Source of the DNA: Drosophila pseudoobscura
Lineage: Eukaryota; Arthropoda; Insecta; Diptera; Drosophilidae
Reading direction: 5' to 3'
Assembly (NCBI RefSeq): GCF_009870125.1
Contig: NC_046679.1
Location: 7,130,001 to 7,194,000 of the forward strand
DNA: 64,000 bases
The stretch's first letter is position 1; the number at the start of each line of letters is the position of its first letter. This document shows, piece after piece, positions 37,010 through 47,900 of the stretch. The notes below the pieces were generated by a model that worked only from the letters and a program-made list of their open reading frames with translations, did not search any database and was not told where the DNA came from. The position numbers were made by a program, and so were the translations under genes.

Positions 37010-37903
37010 ATGATGATGCAACGCACTACGCTTTTGCTGCCCATGGCCATTGAAGCCACCATGCTGGCCCAGCAGCAGCGTGGCATGGCCACTTTAAAGA
37101 CCATTTCCATGCGTCTGAAATCCGTGAAGAACATTCAGAAAATTACGCAATCGATGAAGATGGTGTCCGCGGCCAAGTACGCCCGTGCCGAGCGTGATTT
37201 GAAGGCGGCGCGTCCCTACGGAATCGGTGCTCAGCAGTTTTTCGAAAAGACTGAGATCGTGCCCGATGAGAAGGCCGAGCCCAAGAAGCTCTTCATCGCC
37301 GTAACATCGGACCGTGGTCTGTGCGGTGCTGTTCACACTGGTGTGGCGCGTCTGATCCGTGGCGAGATGGCTACCGAACATGCCAACACCAAGATTTTCT
37401 GCGTGGGAGACAAGTCCCGTGCTATTCTGGCCCGTCTGTACGGCAAGAATATCCTGATGGTGGCCAACGAAATCGGCCGTCTGCCCCCCACTTTCCTGGA
37501 TGCCTCGAAGATCGCCCATGAGGTCCTAAACACTGGCTACGAGTACACCGAGGGCAAGATCGTGTACAACAAGTTCAGGTCCGTTGTCTCGTACCAGTGC
37601 AGCACACTGCCCATCTACGGTGGCCCCACTGTCGAGAAGTCGGAGAAACTGGCCACTTACGACTCGCTCGACAGCGATGTCATCAAGAGCTACTTGGAGT
37701 TCTCGCTGGCCTCCCTCATCTTCTACACCATGAAGGAGGGTGCCTGCTCGGAGCAGTCCTCCCGTATGACGGCCATGGACAATGCTTCCAAGAACGCCGG
37801 TGAGATGATTGACAAACTTACTCTCACATTCAACCGCACCCGACAGGCTGTCATCACTCGCGAGCTGATTGAGATCATCTCTGGTGCTGCTGCCCTCACA
37901 TAA
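37010..37903 (+). CDS. ATPsyngamma: ATP synthase F1 subunit gamma, mitochondrial
   Basis: Central stalk subunit of mitochondrial ATP synthase, which rotates inside the alpha3beta3 ring. 297 residues in one exon. The first ~25 residues ([25 protein letters not shown]) form an import presequence. The mature part begins [27 protein letters not shown], the N-terminal coiled-coil helix; [18 protein letters not shown] (about 100-117) is the family core; and the C-terminal helix [22 protein letters not shown] ends the protein. Codon use is strongly biased, as expected for an abundant protein. It diverges from yata and converges with IntS11. I saw no intron in the coding region. Confidence 0.97.
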   Translation: MMMQRTTLLLPMAIEATMLAQQQRGMATLKTISMRLKSVKNIQKITQSMKMVSAAKYARAERDLKAARPYGIGAQQFFEKTEIVPDEKAEPKKLFIAVTSDRGLCGAVHTGVARLIRGEMATEHANTKIFCVGDKSRAILARLYGKNILMVANEIGRLPPTFLDASKIAHEVLNTGYEYTEGKIVYNKFRSVVSYQCSTLPIYGGPTVEKSEKLATYDSLDSDVIKSYLEFSLASLIFYTMKEGACSEQSSRMTAMDNASKNAGEMIDKLTLTFNRTRQAVITRELIEIISGAAALT

Positions 37904-38037
37904 GCTGTCCTGTCCTGATCCAGAAACTCCAGTTCGAACAGCTCCAACGATATATAAAGTAATTGCATATGATACAGGGCGCCAGGAGCGACGCCTTGGA
38001 TTACATTAATGTTAAAGTCTTTCTGAATAACTCCCAG

Positions 38038-38043
38038 AATAAA
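38038..38043 (+). terminator. poly(A) signal of ATP synthase gamma
   Basis: AATAAA 135 bp after the stop codon, in AT-rich DNA; the likely 3' end signal of the plus-strand gene. Confidence 0.75.
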
Positions 38044-38102
38044 TAGCGTGGAACGAACGAACCTAACCTTTGGGCCCTGTTTTTGGATATCGGATTATTT
38101 CT

Positions 38103-38108
38103 TTTATT
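38103..38108 (-). terminator. poly(A) signal of IntS11
   Basis: AATAAA on the minus strand 120 bp beyond the IntS11 stop codon. It faces the ATP synthase gamma signal across about 60 bp. Confidence 0.6.
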
Positions 38109-38227
38109 TCATTTTTTCCATTCATTTAGATATTCAGAAAACGATATCAATCAACCCTTTGTGCTTAGCAAACTATGGAATTAAGGCATATATGTCGGGG
38201 AGTTTCGTTGGGCTCCGTGGCCAGGAT

Positions 38228-40194
38228 CTAGCACATATTTTGCAGTACATTGAGTATGTAGGCGCCGATGTCCTCGTCCTGGTTGGTCCATGAAATCAGC
38301 AGGGTTTTCTGCTTGGGATCCTTGGCATCCTCCTCGACCTTCACCTCAACGGATTCAATGGTAATGGAACCATTTTCTTGCAGTGCCACCGTCCAGCCGA
38401 CTAGTTTTTCCTCCAGCAGTGTCTTCAGTCGTTCGCTGGTAAGCCCCGTTGGACCGGGATCATCAATTTTCACCTTGGACGTGAAGCGCATCACATGCCG
38501 ATTGATGCCGATCTCCTTGAGGGCATCTGTTAGATTTTGCAGCATTATTCGATTGTCCTTCATCACCAGTACGCCGTGGATGAGTCGTCGTCGCTTCGGA
38601 TCCGGCGGCTGAGCGTTGTACGACCGAGCCTCGGCCTTTAGCAGGGAAACGGCAGCGTCTACGGGTATTCTAACGGGTGTGGAGATCACACAGGTCTCGC
38701 CATTGGCGGGCATGTAAGTTTCCAAATTGAACTCGTCCTTGATCTTCGATCGCAAAAACTTCATCTTCTCCGCCTCCCCATGGACGAGCATTACGTTCTT
38801 CGGCTCACAGTTTTGAATGAGCTGCATTATGCCTGCAATAATGGGAAAACTTCTTTAGAGAAGCTCGTGGGAAAGTGAGTGAATGCTACAAACCTTTGGC
38901 ATCGGCGTGCGCCGAAAAGCTCATGTACTCCACTGCCATTTTGACCTCAACCACCTGACGATTTTCGAACTCAACCTTCTTCGCACCGCCGAGGATCTTG
39001 TTGCCCACGGTGCCCTGGACACAGTAGCCGGGCATGATGACCATGTTGTTCTCGTTCGGCGCCCACTTTTTGAATATTTGCAGCGAGAGGCCGGCATGCA
39101 ACATGCCAGGAGTGGCAAACACAACCATAGCACCGGGGTTATCAATGTAAGCCTTATCGAATGGTTTTATGTGCTTGAAATCAAACATATTACGATGGAC
39201 GAATGTCTTGCGAATCTTCTGGTTCGTCCAGGTTATGAACATCTTGTAGTACGTGTTGGCCTTCTCGGTGAGGCCCAGGGCAAAGTAGATTGGATATTTG
39301 AGGTTCATGCGCTCCCAGTAGGTCTCCAGCAGTATGCACAGCTCCTGGGCCCGCCCCAGGGCAAAGACCGGTATCAACACTTTGCCGCCACGCGCCACGC
39401 ATTCGTGCACCTTCTTGAGGAAGTCGCGTTCACGACAGCGCTTCGAGTCGCGTATTGTGGTGGCATAGGTGCTTTCCGAGATGAGCAGATCGGGTCGGCA
39501 CTTGTCGATCCAGGCAGCGCCCAGATGGCGATCCGGCGTCATGTTGTAGTCGCCGGTGTAGACGACGCTTTGGGAGCCAACCTTTATCCAGAACATGGCG
39601 GCGCCCAGCACGTGACCGGCATAGTAGGCCTTAATCTCCAGATCCGTGTCCACCATCATGCTCTGGTGCAGGGTCACTGGAATGACCTTCTTCATGCAGT
39701 CCTTGATCATTTGCGTGGTGAAGAAGTTGGACTCGCCCTTCCGCTCCACGGCCACCTTTCGCATATCCTCAAGGAGGATCGGTGCAATCGCCTTGGTCGG
39801 ATGTGTCATGTAAATGGGCCCGTTGTAGCCCACTATCTCCGACATGTAGGGCAGAGCGCCACAGTGATCTGAATACCCAACCATTGATAAGTACATACAT
39901 TTAGGGGCAAACGATTAGACTCTCATTAAATTTCATCAGAGATAAGGAGCGTTGGGGGCCAAGGCGTGGTAAGTACTCACCCAGGTGGAAGTGGGAAATG
40001 ATCACACAGTCGATGTGGCTGGTTATGGGTCCTTCGGGCACAATGTAAGAAAAGTCCGGGAATCGCCGCTCGTCATTGTAGCCCATATGCATGCCGCAGT
40101 CGAGCATTATATTTTTGCCGCCCATCGTCAGCAGCAGGCAACTGCGGCCCACATCCTGGCCGGCACCGAGTGGTGTTATTTTTATGTCCGGCAT
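38228..40194 (-). CDS. IntS11: Integrator complex subunit 11, RNA endonuclease
   Basis: Catalytic endonuclease of the Integrator complex, which cleaves snRNA 3' ends and promoter-proximal nascent transcripts. Three coding exons on the minus strand, 40194-39981, 39868-38894 and 38832-38228, with GT/AG borders, give 597 residues. Metallo-beta-lactamase features: [10 protein letters not shown] near the start, the zinc motif HFHLDH (residues about 68-73, split by intron 1 inside the Asp codon), [12 protein letters not shown], the beta-CASP segment with [19 protein letters not shown] and FALGRAQE, and FSAHADAKG before exon 3. The sequence is IntS11, not its paralogue CPSF73: it has [16 protein letters not shown] and [17 protein letters not shown]. 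The ATG at 40194 is chosen over one 20 codons upstream because family members start MPxI. All metal ligands that I can recognise are intact. Confidence 0.96.
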
Positions 40195-40304
40195 GCCAAG
40201 TGCAGGTCGCTCAACCGCCCGTTTTTGTTGCTCAACAATTAATTGTTTTAGCAATTAAAAAGCGTAAAATTTTCCGTGCCAATTTGTAAACACAGCAAGC
40301 ACCG

Positions 40305-40371
40305 ATAAAATATACGGTCCGACCCTCAGAAATATACCAAAAGATAACTCATCTCATTTTAAAAATATACC
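40305..40371. promoter_or_regulatory. core-promoter motif-6-like cluster upstream of IntS11; left arm of inverted repeat
   Basis: Read on the minus strand it contains repeated GGTATATTT-type words (motif 6, KTYRGTATWTTT) 110-180 bp before the IntS11 ATG, so it probably belongs to that promoter. The block matches 43970-44034 in inverted orientation, with 22 bases exactly identical (40317-40338 against 44022-44001). Confidence 0.6.
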
Positions 40372-40550
40372 GTAAATATACTGACGAATTCAAGTTCTAT
40401 TTTACGTATTCTTTGTTTTTGATCTTCCGTTGAAAATTACAAGCTAAATAGAATACTTAGCCATACCCAGATACTTTTATACGATTGATGAATTAATTTT
40501 CTACTTGATTGGCTTTTTCTTAATACTTGTTTTTATTGGATTTCTATATA

Positions 40551-40727
40551 ACGTTGAAAATGAAAAATGAAAATAACAGCAAGGGCGAAAAGATGAAGTT
40601 GCCACTCATCTGCAAAGTCACGCTTCTGGTGTTATTTAGAACTTTCCTGTGTCCACCGAGTGGCAGCACTGCACAGATTCTTATCAAGGGGGACGGCAGT
40701 TGTTGTTTTGAAAATTTAAGTTGGTAA
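40551..40727 (+). pseudogene. possible decayed OTU-like fragment
   Basis: A short plus-strand frame ends QILIKGDGSCCFENLSW and a stop. The GDGSCxF...LS pattern resembles the catalytic-Cys segment of OTU cysteine proteases (DGxC(L/F)(F/Y)R..S), which are also found in some mobile elements; the Arg usual after the aromatic residue is Glu here. The following 400 bp have no long frame, so if this is OTU-derived it is broken. The preceding residues (LPLICKVTLLVLF) look like a hydrophobic leader and would allow a small secreted peptide instead. Weak evidence; no neighbour supports a function. Confidence 0.25.
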
Positions 40728-41356
40728 CAACATGCGATTACCCGACTCTCCGATCCCTATGAATGCCTTTGCTCTCATCAAGGACAATACTCTAACGCAG
40801 TAGCCTTTGGGCAATTCCCGACGTGAAAAAGCGCTATCTGCATGTGTAGTTCGAGTTTAATTTGGAGCGTTTAGGGGCCGAAAGAGTACGTATGGGTGAA
40901 TATGGGAAAATGAGGTCGCGGTGATGGTGATGGCTGTCCCAGAATGTCGTTTTCGATCCATATGACGGATATTCGTGCACATCCGCAGCAATTAACATAC
41001 CCCTTATTGACTGCGGAATATTTGGATTGTTTTGAAATACTACTCCTGGAAGTGGGTGTTCTTATGCCCGTTGTTAAGTATGAGGAAAACAATTCCTCGA
41101 TACATTGATGGGCTACAGAAACGTTAAAAGTAAAAAGACAAAGTCGAATAGAATTATCATTATATTGTAACAAGGCAAGAAATTTCAAATTAAAGACGTT
41201 CTGTATTCATATACATATCAAAATAATAAAGAAAGCATTATAGCTTTGCGCAAAGAGTTGTTCAACAACAAAGTGATTTCATAAACATCAGGTTTTAAGA
41301 GTCATTTACTTGGTATTGCCGGCGGTAGCGATATTACCAATGCGGAATGCGCTAAT

Positions 41357-43412
41357 TCAGCACTGCTCGTTCTGGATCGTCCAGGGATCGGCAGGGATAA
41401 TTTCATCCGAAATGATCGGTAGCGAGAAGGGCGGCAGAATTTGGTCCGACTTGGAGGTGACGGATGTGCTGCTGGTGGATTGGATGTCCGGTGGCGAGGA
41501 AGACGGCAGAATTTGGTCCGACTTGGAGGTGACGGATGTGCTGCTGGTGGATTGGATGGCCGGATTGGAGGAGGGGGATCTCTCGGCAAAGCTGTGGTCG
41601 TTGGAGCGCGGCGACTTCTTTTGAATTTTGCTGTCCCAGCATTTGATGGCCCGTCGACGGGCATTGGCATTGATATTGTCCATCAAGGACTTACTGCGGC
41701 CCGAGTGGGGGAACAGTTTTGCCTCCGACGTGTCTCTCGGGAAAGGTATGTGGCGGCGCTCCTCCCGCGTCTGCTTTGACATCTCGCGATAAGCCTCGAT
41801 CTGCCTTAGCCGCTCTACACTGGAGTACGGTGCATTCGCCAGCTCCGACGCTGCATTTTTAGGTATTGTTTTAGCATGGGCTACGGTGGCGTTCATCATA
41901 ATGTCACTGCGCGACTGCATCTGTGACTGAGTGAAGATTTTCTCTTCCAGTGCCCGGGCATCGCTGGGGTCGGTGATGGTGCTGGCGGTGGTGATGCTGG
42001 CGCCATTTTTCTTCTTCTTAGCCTTTAAGTTCTTGACCATGTCTAGCAATCGCTGCTTACGGAACTCACGGACCAGTGGATATATATGCTCTATGGCGGA
42101 TTCCACAAGGTTCACTCTGGCGGCTATAATTTGAATAAAATTGAGTCCAAAGAGAGCCAGAGAGACTGGAAACTCACCCATCACTGTTATGCTTCCCGTG
42201 GTAAAGATCTTCAGCGTGGCCTTTGGCATCTGCATCTTGTACGTGACACACCAATGCATCTCCGGGTCCTGTTTGGCATTCTCCGGATGCTTTTTCGAGA
42301 AGTTTACAATATTAATGTCCCAGGGCATCCTGCAAGTACCCAGAACAGTCTCTATGCGAAAATTCTGAAAGCTTGTCGGGAAACCGAGTTTCCACAAGCA
42401 ACGGGCAAACCTCCTGGCCGCCACTTTGGCCTTCAAATGAGAATAGGAATGAGATTAGATTATATAGGTGATTTGCTTGCATGGCTTGCAAAGGGACACC
42501 TACCAGTATCTCAGATGTGGTGCCTGTGCAATTGATCCTACCGGATGACCAAATGAGGGCCGTTGCAGCGGGACGCCGCAGCTTCATGGTTAAATTTCGA
42601 CTCTTGTGATATTTCACATTGAAGCCACGCTGCGCTATGTCACTCAAGTCGAGTTGGCAACCCACATTGAACGAGCACACCACATTCCTGATCAGAATGT
42701 TCAGCTTTGGATCGTCTGCCTCTGCTGCCGTTTTCTGGTGGCTGAGCAGCGCTAATGGCTCATATGTGACAGGAGCGTCTGGCTCTGGTACTATCTCCGC
42801 TGCTGGTGTTTGTGCCTGTGCTTCTGCGTGCTCAGTAAACGGATCCAGCATTTGCTGCTGCTGGGGAAGGACAGCAGTGGAAATGCCGCCTTTGCTAAAC
42901 TGCGAAAATCGCGCTTTTAGGCCGCCAATCAGATTGGCTATCGGTACGCTAATCATTGCGTTTTCCATTAGCGTCAAACATGAAGACGCTGTGGGGTACA
43001 TCATCGACGTCAACGTGGTGCCGCTGTTGCCATACTCGTGTGGATAGAGATGCATATCCTCCACTTCCTGGAGCCACTTCGTATTGGATTCATTTTGCTC
43101 CACAATTAGGTGTTCGAAGTCCGTCTTCAGCGCCGCCAGTTGTTTCGCGGGCTTGGCCTCCCCATGATTCTTCCGGCCGAGTGCCGTTGGCCCCAGCTTC
43201 GGACGAAAGCTTTTTAGCTCCTGCAAATGCTCCTGCTGACGAATTGCTGCCCCTGCGTCCCTCGGAACCATCTCTACTCGCTGGTCTTCAGACGTATTCC
43301 TCACCCAACGGTCTAGAAGCTTTGGTATCATTAGATGTTCTAGCGATTCAGCCGACTCGGCACACTCCTTTTCGCCGGGATCCCCTTTACTGTAGTTTAT
43401 TACACTGCTCAT
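41357..43412 (-). CDS. TRF2-like TBP-family protein
   Basis: Paralogue of TBP-related factor 2, which directs transcription from TATA-less promoters. Exons on the minus strand 43412-42504, 42430-42178 and 42123-41357 have in-frame GT/AG junctions and give 642 residues, starting MSSVINYSKGD. Residues about 243-413 form the two-lobed TBP saddle: NVVCSFNVGCQLDL and ALIWSSGRINCTG in lobe 1, KVAARRFARCLWKLGFPTSF, then ATLKIFTTGSITV and ESAIEHIYPLVREFRKQR in lobe 2. The Phe of TBP that inserts at the TATA box in lobe 1 is Trp (ALIW), as I recall for TRF2. The 240-residue N-terminal arm and the C-terminal third are unfamiliar. The latter has a basic KNLKAKKKKNG and two identical 18-residue repeats. 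D. melanogaster has a TRF2-like gene near kay that I recall as CG9879; orthology is unverified. It is probably a fast-evolving copy of Trf2. Confidence 0.85.
41433..41558. repeat. 54-bp exact duplication inside the TRF2-like coding region
   Basis: Bases 41433-41486 and 41505-41558 are identical over 54 nt with a 72-nt offset. On the minus strand each codes for IQSTSSTSVTSKSDQILP, and the offset keeps frame (24 codons). The lack of any difference implies a recent duplication or ongoing gene conversion. Confidence 0.95.
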
Positions 43413-43969
43413 TTTATTCTTATACGATATTCTCAACTTGTTGCTCGTGATCTTTTATTTCCTTTATTAATGAAGCGTGGTTTCACGAATAAAAATGGCG
43501 CCACTACATGAAATTTTACAACGGCCGACATTTAGCAGGTTGTGTTACCACAACAAGGTGACGCACAAGCAGTAGAAGATTTCTAGTATAAATACTGAAA
43601 ATATTAGATAATAATACTCAAATATAATAAAAAGAGTATAAAAATGCAAGGTGTTTTACCTAGATAGGGTAAATATATATGGCCGAAAATTTTGATTATA
43701 CTATTATACAATACTATGACTCTACATTTTGCTAGACTCTGCACACCCTTGGGAAAAGAAAAGAAAACCTGAAAATCTTAAAGTCTCGGTTTTTGGAAAT
43801 GGTCGTTTTTCCTGTGATCGGAATAGCATCCTTCATCCGACAAAGTCCTTATCTAGGATCAAGGATATTTTCACCAGACATATATGTCCTGTTTTCTCGG
43901 ATGGGACGTAAAGTTGTTCACCTGTTTAAATAGAGCGGGGTCAAGTGGCTTAAGTTCGTTGTTTTCCTA

Positions 43970-44056
43970 GGTATATTTTAAAAATGAGACGGTATGTTTC
44001 GGTATATTTCTGAGGGTCGGACGGTATATTTTATAGATAGGTCCGCGGTCACACTA
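43970..44056 (+). promoter_or_regulatory. Motif 6 / Motif 1 promoter of the CCDC124 homologue; right arm of inverted repeat
   Basis: Contains TTCGGTATATTT (a full match to motif 6) and further GGTATATTT words at 43970-44034, then CGGTCACACTA at 44046-44056 (a full match to fly Motif 1, YGGTCACACTR), which usually sits at the start site. The coding ATG is 54 bp downstream at 44110. Bases 43970-44034 are the inverted counterpart of 40305-40371. Confidence 0.75.
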
Positions 44057-44109
44057 CACCCAAGACAAATTCTAAATTTTTGGACAAATTTTTGGATCGC
44101 AGCTCGAAA

Positions 44110-44823
44110 ATGCCAAAGAAAATGGGTATCAACTCGAAGGCCGTGGAGGCGCGGGAGCGGAAGGAAAAGGAGCGTAAGGCGACCCAGGAAAAGAAGGCCA
44201 AGGACGCCGAAGATCGTCTGTGGCATGACGACGACAAAAGCCTGGCCAAGAAGCAGCAGCGCCGCGAGGAGGAGGAACGCAAGCGGGCCGAGGCGGCCAA
44301 GCGCAAGGCGGAGGCCAAGGCACTGCTGGACGAGGAGATGAGCTCCATCAGCACCCAGCGCAAGCAGCCGCTGGCCAAAATCAACCGCCAGCAGATACTG
44401 GAGGAGCTTGAGAAGAAGCAGAGAAACATCGATGCCATTAACGAGGCCAACAAGCCCGCCGCCACTCGCGTTGTGGTCCAGACGAACGTCGTGGAGGAGA
44501 ACATCAATCGATCCCTCGCCGACACCGATGTAGCCAGCAACATTGACCAGGCGCTCGTTGTTCTCAGGTGAGTGCCATCGAAGTTACAAATCTATTTTGA
44601 ATATTCCTAATCTTTTGCCGTGCCATGTTCCAACAGTGTCAACGAGGGCGATGATGACAAGCATCCCGAGAAGCGAATGCGCGCCGCCTACAAAACCTTC
44701 GAAGCCAACAACCTGCCCCGCATCAAAGCCGAGAATCCCTCGCTCCGCATGTCTCAGTGGAAGCAGCTGCTGATGAAAGAGTGGAACAAGTCTCCCGACA
44801 ATCCTTTCAACCAGGCGCGCTAG
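44110..44823 (+). CDS. CCDC124 / Lso2-family ribosome-binding protein
   Basis: Homologue of human CCDC124 and yeast Lso2, small basic coiled-coil proteins that bind idle 80S ribosomes and help their recovery; CCDC124 is also reported at the midbody. Exons 44110-44567 and 44637-44823 with GTGAGT donor and CAACAG acceptor (phase 2) give 214 residues. Start MPKKMGINSKAVEAR matches the family MPKKF...NxKS. A long charged helix follows (residues about 10-85, Lys/Glu/Arg-rich, with WHDDDKS). The conserved C-terminal box reads EKRMRAAYKTFEANNLPRIKAENP, LRMSQWKQLLMKEWNKSPDNPFNQ. The ATG at 44110 is chosen because the longer open frame starts only at a TTG. I recall the D. melanogaster gene as CG6013 at 91F. 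Confidence 0.93.
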
Positions 44824-44941
44824 TGGTCTGGGGATCCCTGCCCCCACCCATCCATTGCGTACTCTAGTGAATCTGCTGCCGAGCAGCTAGTCAACCTTTG
44901 ATTCAACGCAGAATTTAATTTATACACAAGCTAAAAGTCAG

Positions 44942-44947
44942 AATAAA
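44942..44947 (+). terminator. poly(A) signal of the CCDC124 homologue
   Basis: AATAAA 119 bp after the stop codon, followed by AT-rich DNA. Confidence 0.7.
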
Positions 44948-47900
44948 CTAATATAATTTATTAAAATCAAGTGTAGGGGCTCCCGATGCAACTTCTGTCC
45001 CGAGTAAACTGATTTTAAGATCTCGTTCCTTATGCAATAAGTCAACAAAAATGTACCAAAACAAGCTGCGAAAACATACCTAGTATAGGAGTAGAGTAGT
45101 ATGTATATTTAGACAGCTTTCCTTTGCTTATTTAATGACCAATTTTATTGGCCACCTCGACGGAACTTTGTGGCCCTGATCCGATTCCGGTTCCACGTTC
45201 GCCCTGTTGTGCTTATGAATGAAGTAATTACATCTATTGCTTTTATTGCTGCTATACGCGGCTCCAACTGTTGTCATTCCAACTTTTTACCCATCACTTT
45301 TTTGTGTGCTGTATGGTGCAAAATAGAGAGAATAATAAGTGCTGTGCTTCCGCTTTCACTGCCCTGCCGTCCACTTTGAAGTTTGTTGGCGTTTGGTGAA
45401 CCACGAACACACAAACGTACTTTGGGGCGTAAGGCAAGACATCTCTCCGAATAAATGTACGTAACATCAGCGACTTAAGTATGTGCTTAGCGTCATTATG
45501 TGCATGTTTTTGCGCATTAAATTTGATTTTATATAAGTCCTCCTGATATTAGGTCTTAATTGAGCGATTTTCCAAAATATAAAGTTGCCTTAATTACTAT
45601 TTTCTGGCCAACTTTCATTTGAAACCCAAATATTGAACGGACAACCCGGGCATCAGAGAAGATGGAAAATCGCACCGGATCTTTACCTTTGCGCTTGTCG
45701 AGAAATGCTGAAGAAGAGACATTTGGAAAGGAGCTGAATGTGTTTTTTGTTGGGATGGGTATGGATATATGGAGAGCCATGGCAAGCTCCTAAAAATGGA
45801 ATTTGAAATGCTCCTGCGGGAGTTCTGATGTCTGATGGTATATCATAGACGTAATATTCGCACTGGCATATTGGGTAATGCTATTGCTGGTGGGGTTTCC
45901 AGCTTAAATCTCTTATCATTACCCCACACATCGTTCACTTTTTAACGGTTGGTGTTAGCGGATCTATTACACATTCCATTCCATTCCATTCACTCGGAAG
46001 CGCCTCGTAATTTCCCCGGACTGCATTCGACAATTAAAATGTTCCACTGCAGTAGATTCGAATCTTAACAGTGGCTCTGAGCCGCTGTTAACCGTTTCCA
46101 ACCGCTCCGAACGTCAGCTGGCGCTTGGTTTTGCTGTTGGCTGGCATTGCCTCCGGGGGCTGTGCTTTCTTTTTAATAAAAAATTTCTTTTGTCGTGGCG
46201 CAACTTCATTCAAACCGAGACCGTCGAAGGCAGCGGACGCGTCGTGGAACTCCACCAGAGACATCCATCTTTGAGCAAACGAACGAGCGCGAGAGAAATG
46301 TAAATGCAAGAAATACCCGTACCATATTGAACCCCAGCTTTGTGAGTGTGTTGTTTCGGAGCTGAGAGAAAAGAAAAGTGCGAGACGTGTTTGGGAAAAT
46401 CGAATTGAAAATCAACGGAAATCGCAAAAGAAAAAACGGTAATCGTGCGTCTCTCTCTCTCTCTATATATCTGTCTTGTTTGTGTCTGTGTGAACTTTAT
46501 TGTTTGTTCAAACAAAAGTTCTTCTGTGGAATAAAACGAGTACCATCCAATAATAAGGATATCTATAGCTGGTCAGCGAGAAGACGGGTAAGCCGGGAGA
46601 GAGAGCCCTCACTTATAGAAGAGCCCTCTGTCTTGTGGGTTAAGCGGTTAGCAATGCGTACTGCCTTTACAGTTAGAGCTAATTAGCATACTTCCCCCTC
46701 CAATGGTCACCAATGTGGAAATCAGGGCAAGCGAAGCAGCCCACACTGCACTGCAGAGACACTGCCACTGGCCAAGTTTGTGCCTCAAGTCTTTTGTTGC
46801 AACCTGTGCTGTGTGGCAGCCCTTTTTGCCGGCAGACCAGCAAAAAGTTGCTCACTTTTTAGTGCGAGCATAATTACGAGACTCTTCCTAGTCTGTCCAG
46901 ATCTCTCGGTGTGGCTTACTTTTCTCTTCATCAAATTTGGTTGACCCACAAATCGTGGACTACATGTTAATTGGTGTTTATTTCCTCTCTCTCTCTCTGT
47001 CGCGGATAGCATTCCCCATTCTTTTGGCCAAAAACATTATCGTACAAGGTTCATTGACCATCGATGTCCGTGCGAGTGGTACGAGCTGTTATGTAAATGC
47101 ACCGAAAACATAGTTAGATGTTGGATTCTGGTAATTAATTCATACATTGCTTTGCATGAGATTCGATGGGTTGCGTGTTGACGGCTGACTGGCGGCGTTA
47201 TGCATTCGAAGGCTGGAGATTATTCAATCCGCAGAGCAAGAGCTAACGAGATTAATTGGCAGTTGGCCGTTAGTTAATTTATTAGTTTCCCAATAGGTCG
47301 GCAGAGCTCGCTCCCAATAGGCCGGCCGGGGCCGGTAAGGAGACCACTGTCCGGCGTCTGATTTATAGCCATCGCCAGCGACCCAAATTGGCAAATTGTT
47401 AGCAAAGAAACAGAAACAGAAACAGTAGAGAACTTGGAGCAGAACTTGGAGCCAACCCATTTATTTGATGGCACGCGCGGGCGCTGCTCCGCTATTGCAA
47501 TTGCATTAACAACAGCTCAGCCGACTGAGCCAAAAAGCCAAGTGACCATAAAAGAGCTCTTTAATGCTTGTAACGCAGCAGCAGCAGCAGCGGCAGCGGC
47601 AGCGGCAATAACGGTTTGCTGTGGGCCTGGCCTAAACCGAATTTACTACAAGATCTGAGTGATGTACGCAGGCCATATACGGCGGGTGGCTGGAATGCCT
47701 CTGGTGCCATCCTTAGCTGGTAGGAAGTCACACTCTGGCTCCAAAAACGTACTGACAGCCTTGAAAGATTTATTGGCTGCACCAGAGGATGGATCGCAGA
47801 GCGGCAGGCGATTCCATCCCCATCGAGTCAATCATCGCTCGGCTATCGGTTATCTCCGTTATCCGTATCTTGGCTGACCAAATCTGAGCAATCATTTTCG

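Noticed and set aside
38883-39872. 329-codon plus-strand frame opposite IntS11
   Set aside because: Lies exactly antisense to the conserved IntS11 exon 2; its frame is open as a by-product of codon bias and shows no domain.
38228-40194. Reading the beta-CASP gene as CPSF73
   Set aside because: Overall similar fold, but the N-terminus and many signature segments match Integrator subunit 11, and the length of 597 matches it as well.
46600-46680. Possible tRNA-like stretch (GTTAAGCGGTTAGCAATGCG)
   Set aside because: No A-box/B-box pair and no cloverleaf could be drawn.
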